Program-made: the position numbers and the translations under genes
Part shown: piece by piece, positions 17,663 to 25,723 of the stretch
How positions within the stretch are numbered: the stretch's first letter is position 1
How the letters are laid out: each line of letters begins with the position of its first letter
Notes under the pieces: model-generated
Told to the model about the DNA's origin: nothing
Seen by the model: only the letters and a program-made list of their open reading frames with translations
Databases searched by the model: none
Assembly: GCF_034259325.1 (NCBI RefSeq)
Contig: NZ_JAXIVS010000001.1
Span: 1,178,001 to 1,242,000 of the forward strand
Direction: 5' to 3'
Origin: Hyalangium ruber
GTDB taxonomy: Bacteria > Myxococcota > Myxococcia > Myxococcales > Myxococcaceae
DNA: 64,000 bases

Positions 17663-19945
17663 ATGACCGGGCGCGCACGGATCGCCGGAGCGCTAGCGGT
17701 AGGCGTGTTGGGCTACGGCCTCAACCGGCTGCCGGTGGAAGTCCTGCCCGGCATGCACATCTTGCTGGGCTTCTTCATCGTCATCCCCGCCTCCCTGCTG
17801 TTGGGGCCCTGGGCGGCGGCGCTGGCGGCTGGACTCGCTGGGGCGTTCACCCTGGAGCTGTGGGGCCATCCCTGGGGCTGGATCACCACCATGGTGGAGG
17901 CGGCGGTGCTGGGGGCGCTCACCCGGCGCTACTGGCCCCTGCAGGCCGATGCCCTCTTCTGGCTGGCGGGCATCCCCGCCGTCGCCCTCACCTACTGGCT
18001 GGGCCTGGACGTCTCCCTGGAGAACGCGCTCGGCATCGCCCTCAAATATGCCCTCAACAGCCTGCTGCCCGCGTTGCTGACCCAGGTGGCGCTGATGACG
18101 CCGGCGGGGCGCGCCCGGCTCGGGCCACTGCTGCCCGCGTCGCTGCGCTCCTTCTCGCTCACCTCGGCGGTGGGCTCGGCGCTGGTGCTCGTGCTGGCGC
18201 TGCCGCTGCTGGTGGTGGGCGTCTCCGAGGGCCGAGCGCGCTATGCCGCCGAGCGCCAGCGGATGGACTCCCAGGGCATGTTCACCGCCCACTTGCTGTC
18301 CGAGACGGTGTCGGCCGAGCTGAACTCCACGGTCGCCGATACCGAGCTGCTGGCGGACGTGCTCCGCGCGCGCTGGGAGCAGCAAGGCGCGCGGCCCTCC
18401 CCGGAAGAGATGGAGGTGCTGGTGAAGGACTGGGTGCGCCGCTCGCCCTCCGCGTTCACCGGCTCCGTGGGGGACGCCCAGGGCCAGGTGCTGGCCTCCT
18501 GGCCCCCCTTGGGACTGGAAGGACTTCCCGTCGCGGGCAGGAACTTCTCCGATCGAGAGTACTTCCAAGAAGTGCGCCGCACGCACCAACCCCTGGTGAG
18601 CAACCTCTTCTCCGGCCGGGGTGCGGTGAGCGGGCCCGTGGCGGTGGCCGTCTCTCCCCTGCTCCGCCGGGGCACGTTCGAGGGTTACACGGTGCTGGCC
18701 TTCGACCTGGCCCGAATGCGAGCCCTGGCGCGGCAACAGCTCGAGCCGGGGGAGCGTGCGTTGCTGCTGGACCCCTCGGATCAGGTGGCCTTCGACACCG
18801 CCGCTCCTCCCTCGCTGGAGGTGGAATCGCTGCGGGGCACGCCCCTGGGCGTGGCCCTGGAAGCACACCCCGGAAGGGGCTCGGGCACCTACGAGTTGGA
18901 GCCGAAGGCGGCCATGATGAAGCGGGTGCAGGGCAGGCGCCACATCGCCGTGGCCCCCCTTCTCCAGCCGGGCTGGCGCATGGTGGTGGAGCAGCCCTTG
19001 AGCAACCTGGACCGGGGCGTCGTCAGCGCCTACCGCGCGCTGCTGGCCACGCTGGGGCTGGCGCTGGTCCTCACCTTCCCCGCCACTCGGATGCTGGCGA
19101 GATTGCTGTCCCGCCCCGTGGCCGCCGTCTCCCAGGCCGCGGGGCGATTGGCCTCGGGTGAGCGCCACGTACACGCCTCCATCGGCCCCCACCTCACGGG
19201 CGCGATGGAGCTGGAGCAATTGGGCGCGGCCTTCGACCAGATGGCCGAGCGGCTCGTGCGACACCTGGAAGAGGTGGAGCGCTCCAACCAGGAGAAGGAC
19301 GCCTTCCTCTCCATCGCCAGCCACGAGCTCAAGACGCCCCTGGCCACCCTCAAGCTCCGGCTGCAGCGGCTGCGCATGGATGGCGTGCGCGCCGAGAGCA
19401 TGGAGGTGCTGGACCGGCAGGTGGATCGGCTGGCGCGGCAGATCAACCAGATGCTGGACGTGTCCGAGCTGGCCGGCGGCAAGCTGGCGCTCACCCCGAT
19501 GCCGCTGGAGCTGTCCGCGCTGGTGCGCCGGGTGGCGGAGGCCCGCGCGAACTCCGCCCCGGAGCACCGGCTGGAGCTGGCGCTGGAGCCGGTGGAGGGC
19601 TGCTGGGACGGAACGCGCCTGGAGCAGGTCGTCTACAACCTGATGGACAACGCCATCCGCTACAGCCCCGAGGGCGGTCCCCTGGAGGTGCGGCTGCGGC
19701 GCGAGCAAGGCGCGGCGGTGCTGGAGGTGCGCGATCGCGGCGTGGGACTGGGGCCCGGGGGAAGCGAGGAGCTCTTCGGTCGCTTCAGCCGAGGCAACCT
19801 GATCAGCATCAGCCGCGTGGAGGGGCTGGGCGTGGGGCTCTACCTGAGTCGGGAGATCGTCATCCGACATGGCGGCACCATCCACCTCGCCTCCCGAGAG
19901 GGCGGCGGCGCCGTCGCCACTGTCCGGCTCCCGGCGAATCCCTGA
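17663..19945 (+). CDS. Membrane sensor histidine kinase with periplasmic sensor domain
   Basis: A 760-residue kinase. Residues 1-150 are membrane helices resembling an integral sensor (MASE-like). A further helix near 170 leads to a ~260-residue extracytoplasmic domain that reads like a Cache sensor (LSETVSAELNSTVADTELLADVL, GRNFSDREYFQEVRRT, PLVSNLFSGRG). Then come a membrane helix, a HAMP segment, the phosphoacceptor His554 (SIASHELKTPLATLKLRL), an N-box YNLMDNAIRYSP, and a GLGVGLYLS G-box. No response regulator gene is adjacent. The ligand is unknown; the position after cysA makes a sulfur link possible, but nothing in the sequence shows it. Confidence 0.9.
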   Translation: MTGRARIAGALAVGVLGYGLNRLPVEVLPGMHILLGFFIVIPASLLLGPWAAALAAGLAGAFTLELWGHPWGWITTMVEAAVLGALTRRYWPLQADALFWLAGIPAVALTYWLGLDVSLENALGIALKYALNSLLPALLTQVALMTPAGRARLGPLLPASLRSFSLTSAVGSALVLVLALPLLVVGVSEGRARYAAERQRMDSQGMFTAHLLSETVSAELNSTVADTELLADVLRARWEQQGARPSPEEMEVLVKDWVRRSPSAFTGSVGDAQGQVLASWPPLGLEGLPVAGRNFSDREYFQEVRRTHQPLVSNLFSGRGAVSGPVAVAVSPLLRRGTFEGYTVLAFDLARMRALARQQLEPGERALLLDPSDQVAFDTAAPPSLEVESLRGTPLGVALEAHPGRGSGTYELEPKAAMMKRVQGRRHIAVAPLLQPGWRMVVEQPLSNLDRGVVSAYRALLATLGLALVLTFPATRMLARLLSRPVAAVSQAAGRLASGERHVHASIGPHLTGAMELEQLGAAFDQMAERLVRHLEEVERSNQEKDAFLSIASHELKTPLATLKLRLQRLRMDGVRAESMEVLDRQVDRLARQINQMLDVSELAGGKLALTPMPLELSALVRRVAEARANSAPEHRLELALEPVEGCWDGTRLEQVVYNLMDNAIRYSPEGGPLEVRLRREQGAAVLEVRDRGVGLGPGGSEELFGRFSRGNLISISRVEGLGVGLYLSREIVIRHGGTIHLASREGGGAVATVRLPANP

Positions 19946-19966
19946 CAGCCCCTGTCAGGGACTTTC
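19939..19966 (+). terminator. Intrinsic-terminator-like hairpin after the sensor kinase gene
   Basis: TCCCTGACAG at 19939-19948 pairs perfectly with CTGTCAGGGA at 19952-19961 around a 3-nt loop, followed by CTTTC. The stem contains the kinase stop codon. The U-run is short, so termination may be partial. Confidence 0.55.
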
Positions 19967-19983
19967 TGGCATGGTGGAGGGCG

Positions 19984-20946
19984 ATGCGGTCCAGCCGGCT
20001 CCTTGCCCTCCTCCTCATCCTCCAGCGGCGTGGCCATGCCACGGCGGCGCAGCTCGCCACCGAGCTGGAGGTCTCGGTCCGTACGCTCTACCGCGATGTG
20101 GCGGCGCTGCTGGCCGCTGGGGTGCCGGTGTGGACCGAGCCGGGCCCCCAGGGAGGAATCCGTCTCATGGAGGGCTGGCGCACGCGCCTCGATGGCCTGA
20201 CCGCCGATGAGGCGAGCGCCCTGTTCCTGTCCGGAGCTCCGCAGGCCGTCACGGACCTGGGCCTGGCCACGGTCGCCGTGAGCGCCAGGGCCAAGGTGGA
20301 TGCCACCCTTCCAGCGGAGCTGCGCGGCCGGGCCGGGCGGATCCGCGAGCGCTTCCTGCTCGATGCGCCCGGCTGGTTCAGCCGGCCCGAGCCGCTGAAG
20401 GCGCTGCCCGCCGCCGCCGAGGCGGTCTGGGCGACGCGAAGGCTGGAGTTCCGCTACGGGGAGCCGCCGGGCAGCCGGCGCGTGGATCCGCTCGGCCTCG
20501 TCCTCAAGGCGGGCACCTGGTACCTCGTGGCGCGGCACCGACAGGCCATCAAGACGTACCGGCTCAGCCGGATCCGCCAGGCGGAAGTCCTGGCCGAGAC
20601 GTTCCTCCGCCCCGACGGCTTCGAGCTCGCCACCTGGTGGGCCGAATCCTCCGCCGCGTTCGACAAGTCGCTGCTCATCTATCCCTGTCGCGTCCGTCTC
20701 TCGCCCGAGGCCCAGAGACACCTGCCCCGCCTCCTCCCGCATGAGGCCGTTCACCGGATGCTCGCCGAAGCGGGCCCACCGGACGCCGAGGGCTGGCGCA
20801 CGGTGGAGCTCCAGATGGAGAGCGAGGAGGTAGCCGCCGATCAGCTCACGGGCCTGGGCGCGGGCGTGGTGGTCCTCGACCCCCCAGCCCTGCGCCAGCG
20901 CCTGTTCACGGTGGGCACGCGGATGGCGGCGCTCAACGCGCCGTGA
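19984..20946 (+). CDS. HTH/WYL-domain transcriptional regulator (YafY/PafC-like)
   Basis: A 320-residue regulator. An N-terminal winged helix (RLLALLLILQRRGHATAAQLATELEVSVRTLYRDVAAL) precedes a WYL domain (PLGLVLKAGTWYLVARHRQAIKTYRLSRIRQAEVL near residues 170-205) and a WCX-like C-terminal part. WYL proteins bind nucleic acids or nucleotides and control DNA-damage or defence genes in many bacteria. It begins 38 bp after the kinase stop; its 3' end overlaps the convergent GIY-YIG gene by 14 bp. The target is unknown. Confidence 0.9.
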   Translation: MRSSRLLALLLILQRRGHATAAQLATELEVSVRTLYRDVAALLAAGVPVWTEPGPQGGIRLMEGWRTRLDGLTADEASALFLSGAPQAVTDLGLATVAVSARAKVDATLPAELRGRAGRIRERFLLDAPGWFSRPEPLKALPAAAEAVWATRRLEFRYGEPPGSRRVDPLGLVLKAGTWYLVARHRQAIKTYRLSRIRQAEVLAETFLRPDGFELATWWAESSAAFDKSLLIYPCRVRLSPEAQRHLPRLLPHEAVHRMLAEAGPPDAEGWRTVELQMESEEVAADQLTGLGAGVVVLDPPALRQRLFTVGTRMAALNAP

Positions 20947-21343
20947 CCTCGTCCGGCAAGGTGTTGTAGCCGGCCTCTCCGTAGGGGCGGAGCCGCTCCA
21001 GCCAGAGCGACTCCAGCACCCGCAGCTCCTCCTTCAGGTCCGCGCCCGGCTCCTCCGGGGGAGGCAGCACGTCGAGCACCTCGAAGGAGAACGCATCGGC
21101 GCCGTGGTGCTGCCAGTCCTCCTGCAGCGCCGGGTAGGTGCGGTGCATCCCAGTCGTCAGCTCGAAACGGACGCGGTTGAGTGCGCCCGGCAGGTTGAGG
21201 CTCGAACCCACCATCACCTTGCCGTTGGCCCGGTTGCGGACGACGAACACCCCCATCGGGGGAGGCTTCTCCTTGTAGTTCTGCTTCAGCTCCGCACGGC
21301 GCGTCGAGCTGCCGCGCCGCGCGCCAGGATCATTCGAGGACAT
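20933..21343 (-). CDS. GIY-YIG nuclease-like protein
   Basis: A 136-residue protein with a GIY-YIG-like core in a degenerate form: GVFVVRNRANGKVMVGSSLNLPGALNRVRFEL (V-F-V and V-G-S replace the usual GIY and YIG), then LESLWLERLRPYGEAGYN, where the conserved Glu and Asn of the family would lie. The N-terminal 30 residues are basic and probably disordered. Small stand-alone members of this kind are common in myxobacteria with unknown function. Catalytic activity is uncertain because the Tyr residues are replaced. Confidence 0.7.
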   Translation of the reverse strand: MSSNDPGARRGSSTRRAELKQNYKEKPPPMGVFVVRNRANGKVMVGSSLNLPGALNRVRFELTTGMHRTYPALQEDWQHHGADAFSFEVLDVLPPPEEPGADLKEELRVLESLWLERLRPYGEAGYNTLPDEVTAR

Positions 21344-21384
21344 GGGGACCTTCTCTGTTGGGGAGTGCGGGAAAACCGCGCGCT

Positions 21385-21951
21385 TCAGCTCACGTAGCCG
21401 AGCGCGATGAGCTTCTGTTCGAGCCGTTCACGGGCGGCCGGATCGCTCGGCTCCACCCAGTTGAACCCCATCCGTGCCCAGTCGGGATCGGCGAGGTCCA
21501 CCCCGAGTGAGACAAGGAAGCCAGGCTCGGCGATGAAGAACTGCTCGCGGAAGGGGAAGAGGTAGCCCCCTTCCTCCCGGAGCGAGGCGAGGGCCTGCGC
21601 GTAGGTGGAGAACCAGCGGTTGAGGAAGACGCTCGTCCCCGGGACGAAGAAGGCCTCCGCGTCGAAGCGGGGCCGCTCCTCCTCGCCCAGCACCTGCTTG
21701 AGCTCCGCCCAGGAGGCATGCCCCTGCTCCTGGGCAATGACAGCCAGTGCGTGCTTGCGGCGCACCGAGTCCTTACGGCTGAGCAGCTCGCCAGGAGACA
21801 GACGCGCGAAGGCGGGCAAGACGCGCAGCCGCTCAGCGGCCCGCGTCGCGCGCGACGGATCCGAGGACAACAGGTCCTTGAGCAGGAACGACGCTCGGAC
21901 CTTGCATTCGCGGAGGCTGCGGGGTGTGGCGGCGCCAGGAGCTGTTCCCAT
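21385..21951 (-). CDS. Conserved hypothetical protein
   Basis: A 188-residue soluble protein, not confidently recognised. An N-terminal half with a helical SRKDSVRRKHALAVIAQEQGHASWAELKQVLG motif resembles a segment often seen in ankyrin-associated or uncharacterised proteins. The C-terminal half is aromatic-rich (FFVPGTSVFLNRWFSTYAQAL, YLFPFREQFFIAEPGFLVSLG). The ATG at 21951 is chosen over 21978 because protein-like sequence starts there. It lies 41 bp upstream of the GIY-YIG gene on the same strand, perhaps in one unit. Confidence 0.65.
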   Translation of the reverse strand: MGTAPGAATPRSLRECKVRASFLLKDLLSSDPSRATRAAERLRVLPAFARLSPGELLSRKDSVRRKHALAVIAQEQGHASWAELKQVLGEEERPRFDAEAFFVPGTSVFLNRWFSTYAQALASLREEGGYLFPFREQFFIAEPGFLVSLGVDLADPDWARMGFNWVEPSDPAARERLEQKLIALGYVS

Positions 21952-22240
21952 GAATAGTCCCTCGTTGCCGGCCCTCACCCGATTGTGGGCCGTGGAAGGA
22001 ACTCATCGAGAACACCATGTCGGGCTACCGAGTGAAGCGAGGGTGACGTCGTCTTTTTCGGGTACAGGCGCCCCTCGGCACCTGCCCTAGAGCTAACGAA
22101 GGACGCGGGAAGCTGGCAAGCCTTTTCCATGGAGGCTCCCGGTGTATGGACTTTCACCCCGTACTCGGGCAAACACCCGGGCCAGCTTCCCTGTACGTCC
22201 CGCCTCAGCACGCCTGGCCGGAGAGCGTGCTCCCAAGCAC

Positions 22241-23392
22241 ATGAACTCCAAACAACCGCTTCCCCCAGCACTCAATCTGCTGAAGAGCGTTGTCCCGCGC
22301 TTCGTCATCGACCGCATTCCCCCTGCTGTGAAGGATGCCGTTCCGCGCAACCTGGGAGAGGCCCTCCCGCTGGTGAAGGGCATGGTCCCCAGTGCCCTCC
22401 GGGAGCGGATTCCTCCTGCCATCAAGGAGCGCCTCCGGAGCATGATCGGCGCCCCCGGTCCCGTGGTGGAGGATGACTCCACCCCCGTCACCGACATCCT
22501 CGCGGCCCGGGGCATCCAGCTCCGGCAGCTCCAGTCATTCCGGCGGGAGAACTTCCCCCACGACGGGCCGAAGATGTGGCTCGACGCGCCGGACGCCGCT
22601 CAGCGCATCGAAGACAAGCTGCGCGCGGGCCTCATCACCGCCGACGAGGCCGAGCTGTGCCGCAAGTTCGCGCGCGATGGCTACGTCGTCGTGGAGAAGC
22701 TCTTCGATGACGCGTTCCTGGATCGTCTCTGGGACGCGTTCCTGCGCGACATCAAGTCGGGCCGCGTTCCGCTGGAGCCGGAGAAGCCGGGTGAGGACCG
22801 CTCCGAGTGGGGGCGCGTGCTCAACATCCACAACTACGTGCCGGAGATGGCGGAGCTGCTCTTCCACGAGCGCTTGAAGCAGCGCATCTCCCTGCTGGTG
22901 GGGCGCGAGGCCATCCCCTTCCAGACGATCCCCTCGTTCCGGGGCTCGGAGCAGCCGCCGCACTCGGACGCCATCCACATGACAACCTACCCGCTGGGCT
23001 TCCTGTCCGCGGCCTGGGTCGCCTTCGAGGACATCCACCCGGACTCGGGGCCGCTGGTCTACTACCCGGGGAGCCACCGGCTGCCCTACTTCCTCTCGAG
23101 GGACGCGGGCATCGGGCCCACGGAGTTCAAGGAGAAGGGCCGCAACCCGTACACCGCCAAGTACGAGCCCTTCATCCAGAAGAAGATCGACGAGCTGGGC
23201 CTGAAGCCCGCCTACTTCACGCCGAAGAAGGGCGACGTCCTCATCTGGCACCACAACCTGCTCCACGGCGGCTCGCCGCGGCGCGATCGCCAGCACTCGC
23301 GCAAGTCGGTGGTGTGCCACTTCTACGCCAGCAACGTCATCTGCTACCACGACCTCTCGGGCGATCCGGCGGGCGTCGGCGTGAAGGCCTGA
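22241..23392 (+). CDS. Phytanoyl-CoA dioxygenase (PhyH) family protein
   Basis: A 383-residue Fe(II)/2-oxoglutarate oxygenase candidate. After an N-terminal helical extension (~100 residues) comes the double-stranded beta-helix core. The iron ligands fit PPHSDAIHM (His-x-Asp) and NLLHGGSPRRDRQHSR (distal His plus an Arg for 2-oxoglutarate). PDSGPLVYYPGSHRLPY is a typical PhyH segment. The start at 22241 is the first ATG before the conserved part. It is convergent with the downstream hydrolase (1-bp gap). The substrate is unknown. Confidence 0.85.
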   Translation: MNSKQPLPPALNLLKSVVPRFVIDRIPPAVKDAVPRNLGEALPLVKGMVPSALRERIPPAIKERLRSMIGAPGPVVEDDSTPVTDILAARGIQLRQLQSFRRENFPHDGPKMWLDAPDAAQRIEDKLRAGLITADEAELCRKFARDGYVVVEKLFDDAFLDRLWDAFLRDIKSGRVPLEPEKPGEDRSEWGRVLNIHNYVPEMAELLFHERLKQRISLLVGREAIPFQTIPSFRGSEQPPHSDAIHMTTYPLGFLSAAWVAFEDIHPDSGPLVYYPGSHRLPYFLSRDAGIGPTEFKEKGRNPYTAKYEPFIQKKIDELGLKPAYFTPKKGDVLIWHHNLLHGGSPRRDRQHSRKSVVCHFYASNVICYHDLSGDPAGVGVKA

Positions 23393-23393
23393 C

Positions 23394-24458
23394 CTACCCT
23401 GGCAGGAAGCCGAGGAGGAGCGCCCGGAAGGCCTCGGACGCTTCGAGGTGGGGCGAGTGGCCGACGCTGGGGAGGACCTCTTCGCGGACCTTGCCTCCCC
23501 GCGCCTGGTAGCGCTCGAGCATCGCCCGCGTCTGGCTGACCATGGGTTGAGGCGGGTACACCGCCTCCCCCGGCCAGCCCGGCACCGCCCCCAGCTTGCC
23601 GAGCATCCCGAAGTCGAAGAGGGACGCGTCGGAGACGATCTGATCGTCCGCGCCGCGAATCCAGAGCACAGGCGGACGCGTGGGGAGCTCCGAGAACGCG
23701 GTGAGGTCGCAGTGGCGAGGAGAGAGGGCGTTGTTCATCCCCCCGCGCCCCGGAGCCACTCCCGGCCAGTGCGGCGAGGGCACTCCTCCTCCGGGATAGG
23801 CGTCTTCCCCCACCGCCATCTGGAGCATCTCCGCGACGAGCACATCCTCGCGCGCGCGGTCCAACCGAAAGGGAGGCTTGAAATAGAACTGCCGCATCAC
23901 CTTGCGCGGCGAGAAGTCGCTCTCTTGGGAGGCGTCCCCCGCGGCGAGGCGCCTGACGAACTCCGGGTTGGCCGATCCGCCGCCCGAGCCCGCGAAGTCG
24001 GGGAAGCAGGGCGTCCCTTCCAGGCCTCGGGTTCCGCCGAAGCCGTGGGGAGACACCGGAGCGATGAGGACCAGCGAGGCCACGAGCTCCGGGTGGTCGA
24101 TGGCGAACTGCATCGCCACGCCACCGCCCGCGGACCAGCCGAGGAGGTGGACCTTCCGAGGCGACGGCAGGGCCTTCGGGTGGCGCAGGAGCGAGAGCAG
24201 GTCGTCGGAGAAGTCCCGCAGGCCCCGGGTCGCGTCGATGGGCGCCCGAGCCGAACCGCCGTAGCTCCTGAAGTCCGGCGCAAGGCACCGGTAGCGCGAG
24301 GGCATCGCGGCCAGGGTCTCCTCGTAGAAGCGACAGGACGAGACGTTGCCGTGCAGGAAGACCACGGGCTCACCGTCGAGCGGGCCGCTCACGAGCAAGT
24401 GGGTCTCGAGGCGATCCGTCGTGAGCTTCAGGGACGCGATGCCGGGCAGGAGGTTCAT
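23394..24458 (-). CDS. Alpha/beta-hydrolase fold protein
   Basis: A 354-residue hydrolase. It has the oxyanion motif VVFLHGNVSSCRFYEETLAAM, the nucleophile elbow LLGWSAGGGVAMQFA (Gly-Trp-Ser-Ala-Gly), a catalytic Asp candidate in LWIRGADDQIVSD, and a catalytic His in LPSVGHSPHLE. It is similar to epoxide-hydrolase or haloperoxidase-like esterases, but Ser is the nucleophile. Its start overlaps the stop of the upstream epoxide hydrolase gene by 4 bp, so the two form an operon. Confidence 0.88.
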   Translation of the reverse strand: MNLLPGIASLKLTTDRLETHLLVSGPLDGEPVVFLHGNVSSCRFYEETLAAMPSRYRCLAPDFRSYGGSARAPIDATRGLRDFSDDLLSLLRHPKALPSPRKVHLLGWSAGGGVAMQFAIDHPELVASLVLIAPVSPHGFGGTRGLEGTPCFPDFAGSGGGSANPEFVRRLAAGDASQESDFSPRKVMRQFYFKPPFRLDRAREDVLVAEMLQMAVGEDAYPGGGVPSPHWPGVAPGRGGMNNALSPRHCDLTAFSELPTRPPVLWIRGADDQIVSDASLFDFGMLGKLGAVPGWPGEAVYPPQPMVSQTRAMLERYQARGGKVREEVLPSVGHSPHLEASEAFRALLLGFLPG

Positions 24459-25636
24459 CGTGGCGACTCCTCGCCTCGCAGCGGACGGAAGAAGGCCCGC
24501 AGGTCCTCGACGAGGCGCTCGGGCTGCTCCATGGGCGCGAAGTGTCCGCCCTCCGGGAAGGGCGTCCAGCGCTGGAGGTTGAAGTAGCGCTCCGCCCAGC
24601 GCTTCGGCATCTGGATGATCTCCTTGGGCAGCGCCGCCACGGCGGTGGGCACCTCGACGACCGGCGTGCGCGAGTGCGAGGGCTTCCAGGGATTGTGCGC
24701 CGCCTCGTAGTAGTAGCGCGCCGCCGTCCCGAAGCTCTGCGTGGCCCAGTAGAGCGTCATCGTGGTGAGCAGCTCGTCCTTGGAGAAGACCTTCTCCACA
24801 TTGCCGCCGCTGTCGCTCCAGTCCCGACGCTTCTCCAGGATCCAGGAGCACATGCCCACCGGCGAGTCGTTCATGGCGTAGGTGAGCGTCTGCGGGCGCG
24901 TCATCTGGATGTTCGAGTAGCCGCTGCCCTCCCGCTGGTAGGCCTGGAAGCGCTGGAGGCCCGCCTGCTCCTCGGCGGTGTACTCGGAGGGCGACGGGAA
25001 GCCCTCGGTCAGCACCGCGAGCGGAAGCAGCATGGTGAGGTGGATGCCGATGAGCTGCTCCGGGTACTTGTGACCGAGCTGTGTCGTCACCGCCGAGCCC
25101 CAGTCACCGCCATGGGCACCATAGCGCTCGTAGCCCAGCACCTCGCGCATGAGCCGCGACCACAGGTCCGCCGTGTTCCAGTAGTTCCACCCCGTCTTCG
25201 TCAGGGGCGTGGAGAAGCCGAAGCCCGGCAGCGAGGGGACGACGACATCGAACGCATCCCGGGGGTCTCCGCCGAACGCGGCCGGGTTGGTCAGCGGGCG
25301 GATGACCTTGTTCAGGTCCCAGAACGTCCAGGGCCAGCCGTGCGTGAGGATGAGCGGCAGGGGGTTGGGCCCCTTGCCCTTCTCGTGGATGAAGTGGACG
25401 GGAACGCCCTCCAGCTGGGTGCGGAAGTGGGAGAAGGCGTTGATGGCGCGCTCCTGCACCCTCCAGTCGAAGTGGACCTGCCAGTAGCGCACCAGCTCGG
25501 ACAGGTAGCCCTGCTCGGTGCCATAGGCCCAACCTTCATTGGCAAAATCCCCGGGCCACCGCGTCCGCGCGAGGCGATCGCGCAGGTCGGTGAGGGTCTC
25601 GTCGGGGATGTGGATCTCGAAGCGTTCCTTGTGCAT
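24455..25636 (-). CDS. Epoxide hydrolase (microsomal EH-like N-terminal lid family)
   Basis: A 393-residue enzyme with the epoxide-hydrolase N-terminal domain (FEIHIPDETLTDLRDRLARTRWPGDF) and an alpha/beta core. It has the oxyanion motif HGWPWTFWDL, the Asp nucleophile in AHGGDWGSAVTTQLGH, lid tyrosines, and the catalytic His in EGGHFAPMEQPERL. It opens epoxides to diols. The ATG at 25636 is preferred over an upstream in-frame start because the family N-terminus begins there. Co-directional and overlapping with the next hydrolase gene. Confidence 0.92.
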   Translation of the reverse strand: MHKERFEIHIPDETLTDLRDRLARTRWPGDFANEGWAYGTEQGYLSELVRYWQVHFDWRVQERAINAFSHFRTQLEGVPVHFIHEKGKGPNPLPLILTHGWPWTFWDLNKVIRPLTNPAAFGGDPRDAFDVVVPSLPGFGFSTPLTKTGWNYWNTADLWSRLMREVLGYERYGAHGGDWGSAVTTQLGHKYPEQLIGIHLTMLLPLAVLTEGFPSPSEYTAEEQAGLQRFQAYQREGSGYSNIQMTRPQTLTYAMNDSPVGMCSWILEKRRDWSDSGGNVEKVFSKDELLTTMTLYWATQSFGTAARYYYEAAHNPWKPSHSRTPVVEVPTAVAALPKEIIQMPKRWAERYFNLQRWTPFPEGGHFAPMEQPERLVEDLRAFFRPLRGEESPR

Positions 25637-25723
25637 GACTCCCCCTGATGGACAGGAAAGCACGTTATCCCGGTTAGCGTGTGGGAGACGATGCACTCCG
25701 TGCGCTTCGTGCGCTCACGGGCC

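Noticed and set aside
17693-19885. A 730-residue minus-strand open frame
   Set aside because: It is the antisense shadow of the sensor kinase gene and has the His/Gln/Arg bias typical of such frames.
19939-19961. The GACAG/CTGTC hairpin as an operator for the WYL regulator
   Set aside because: It contains the kinase stop codon and is followed by U residues; a terminator is the simpler reading.
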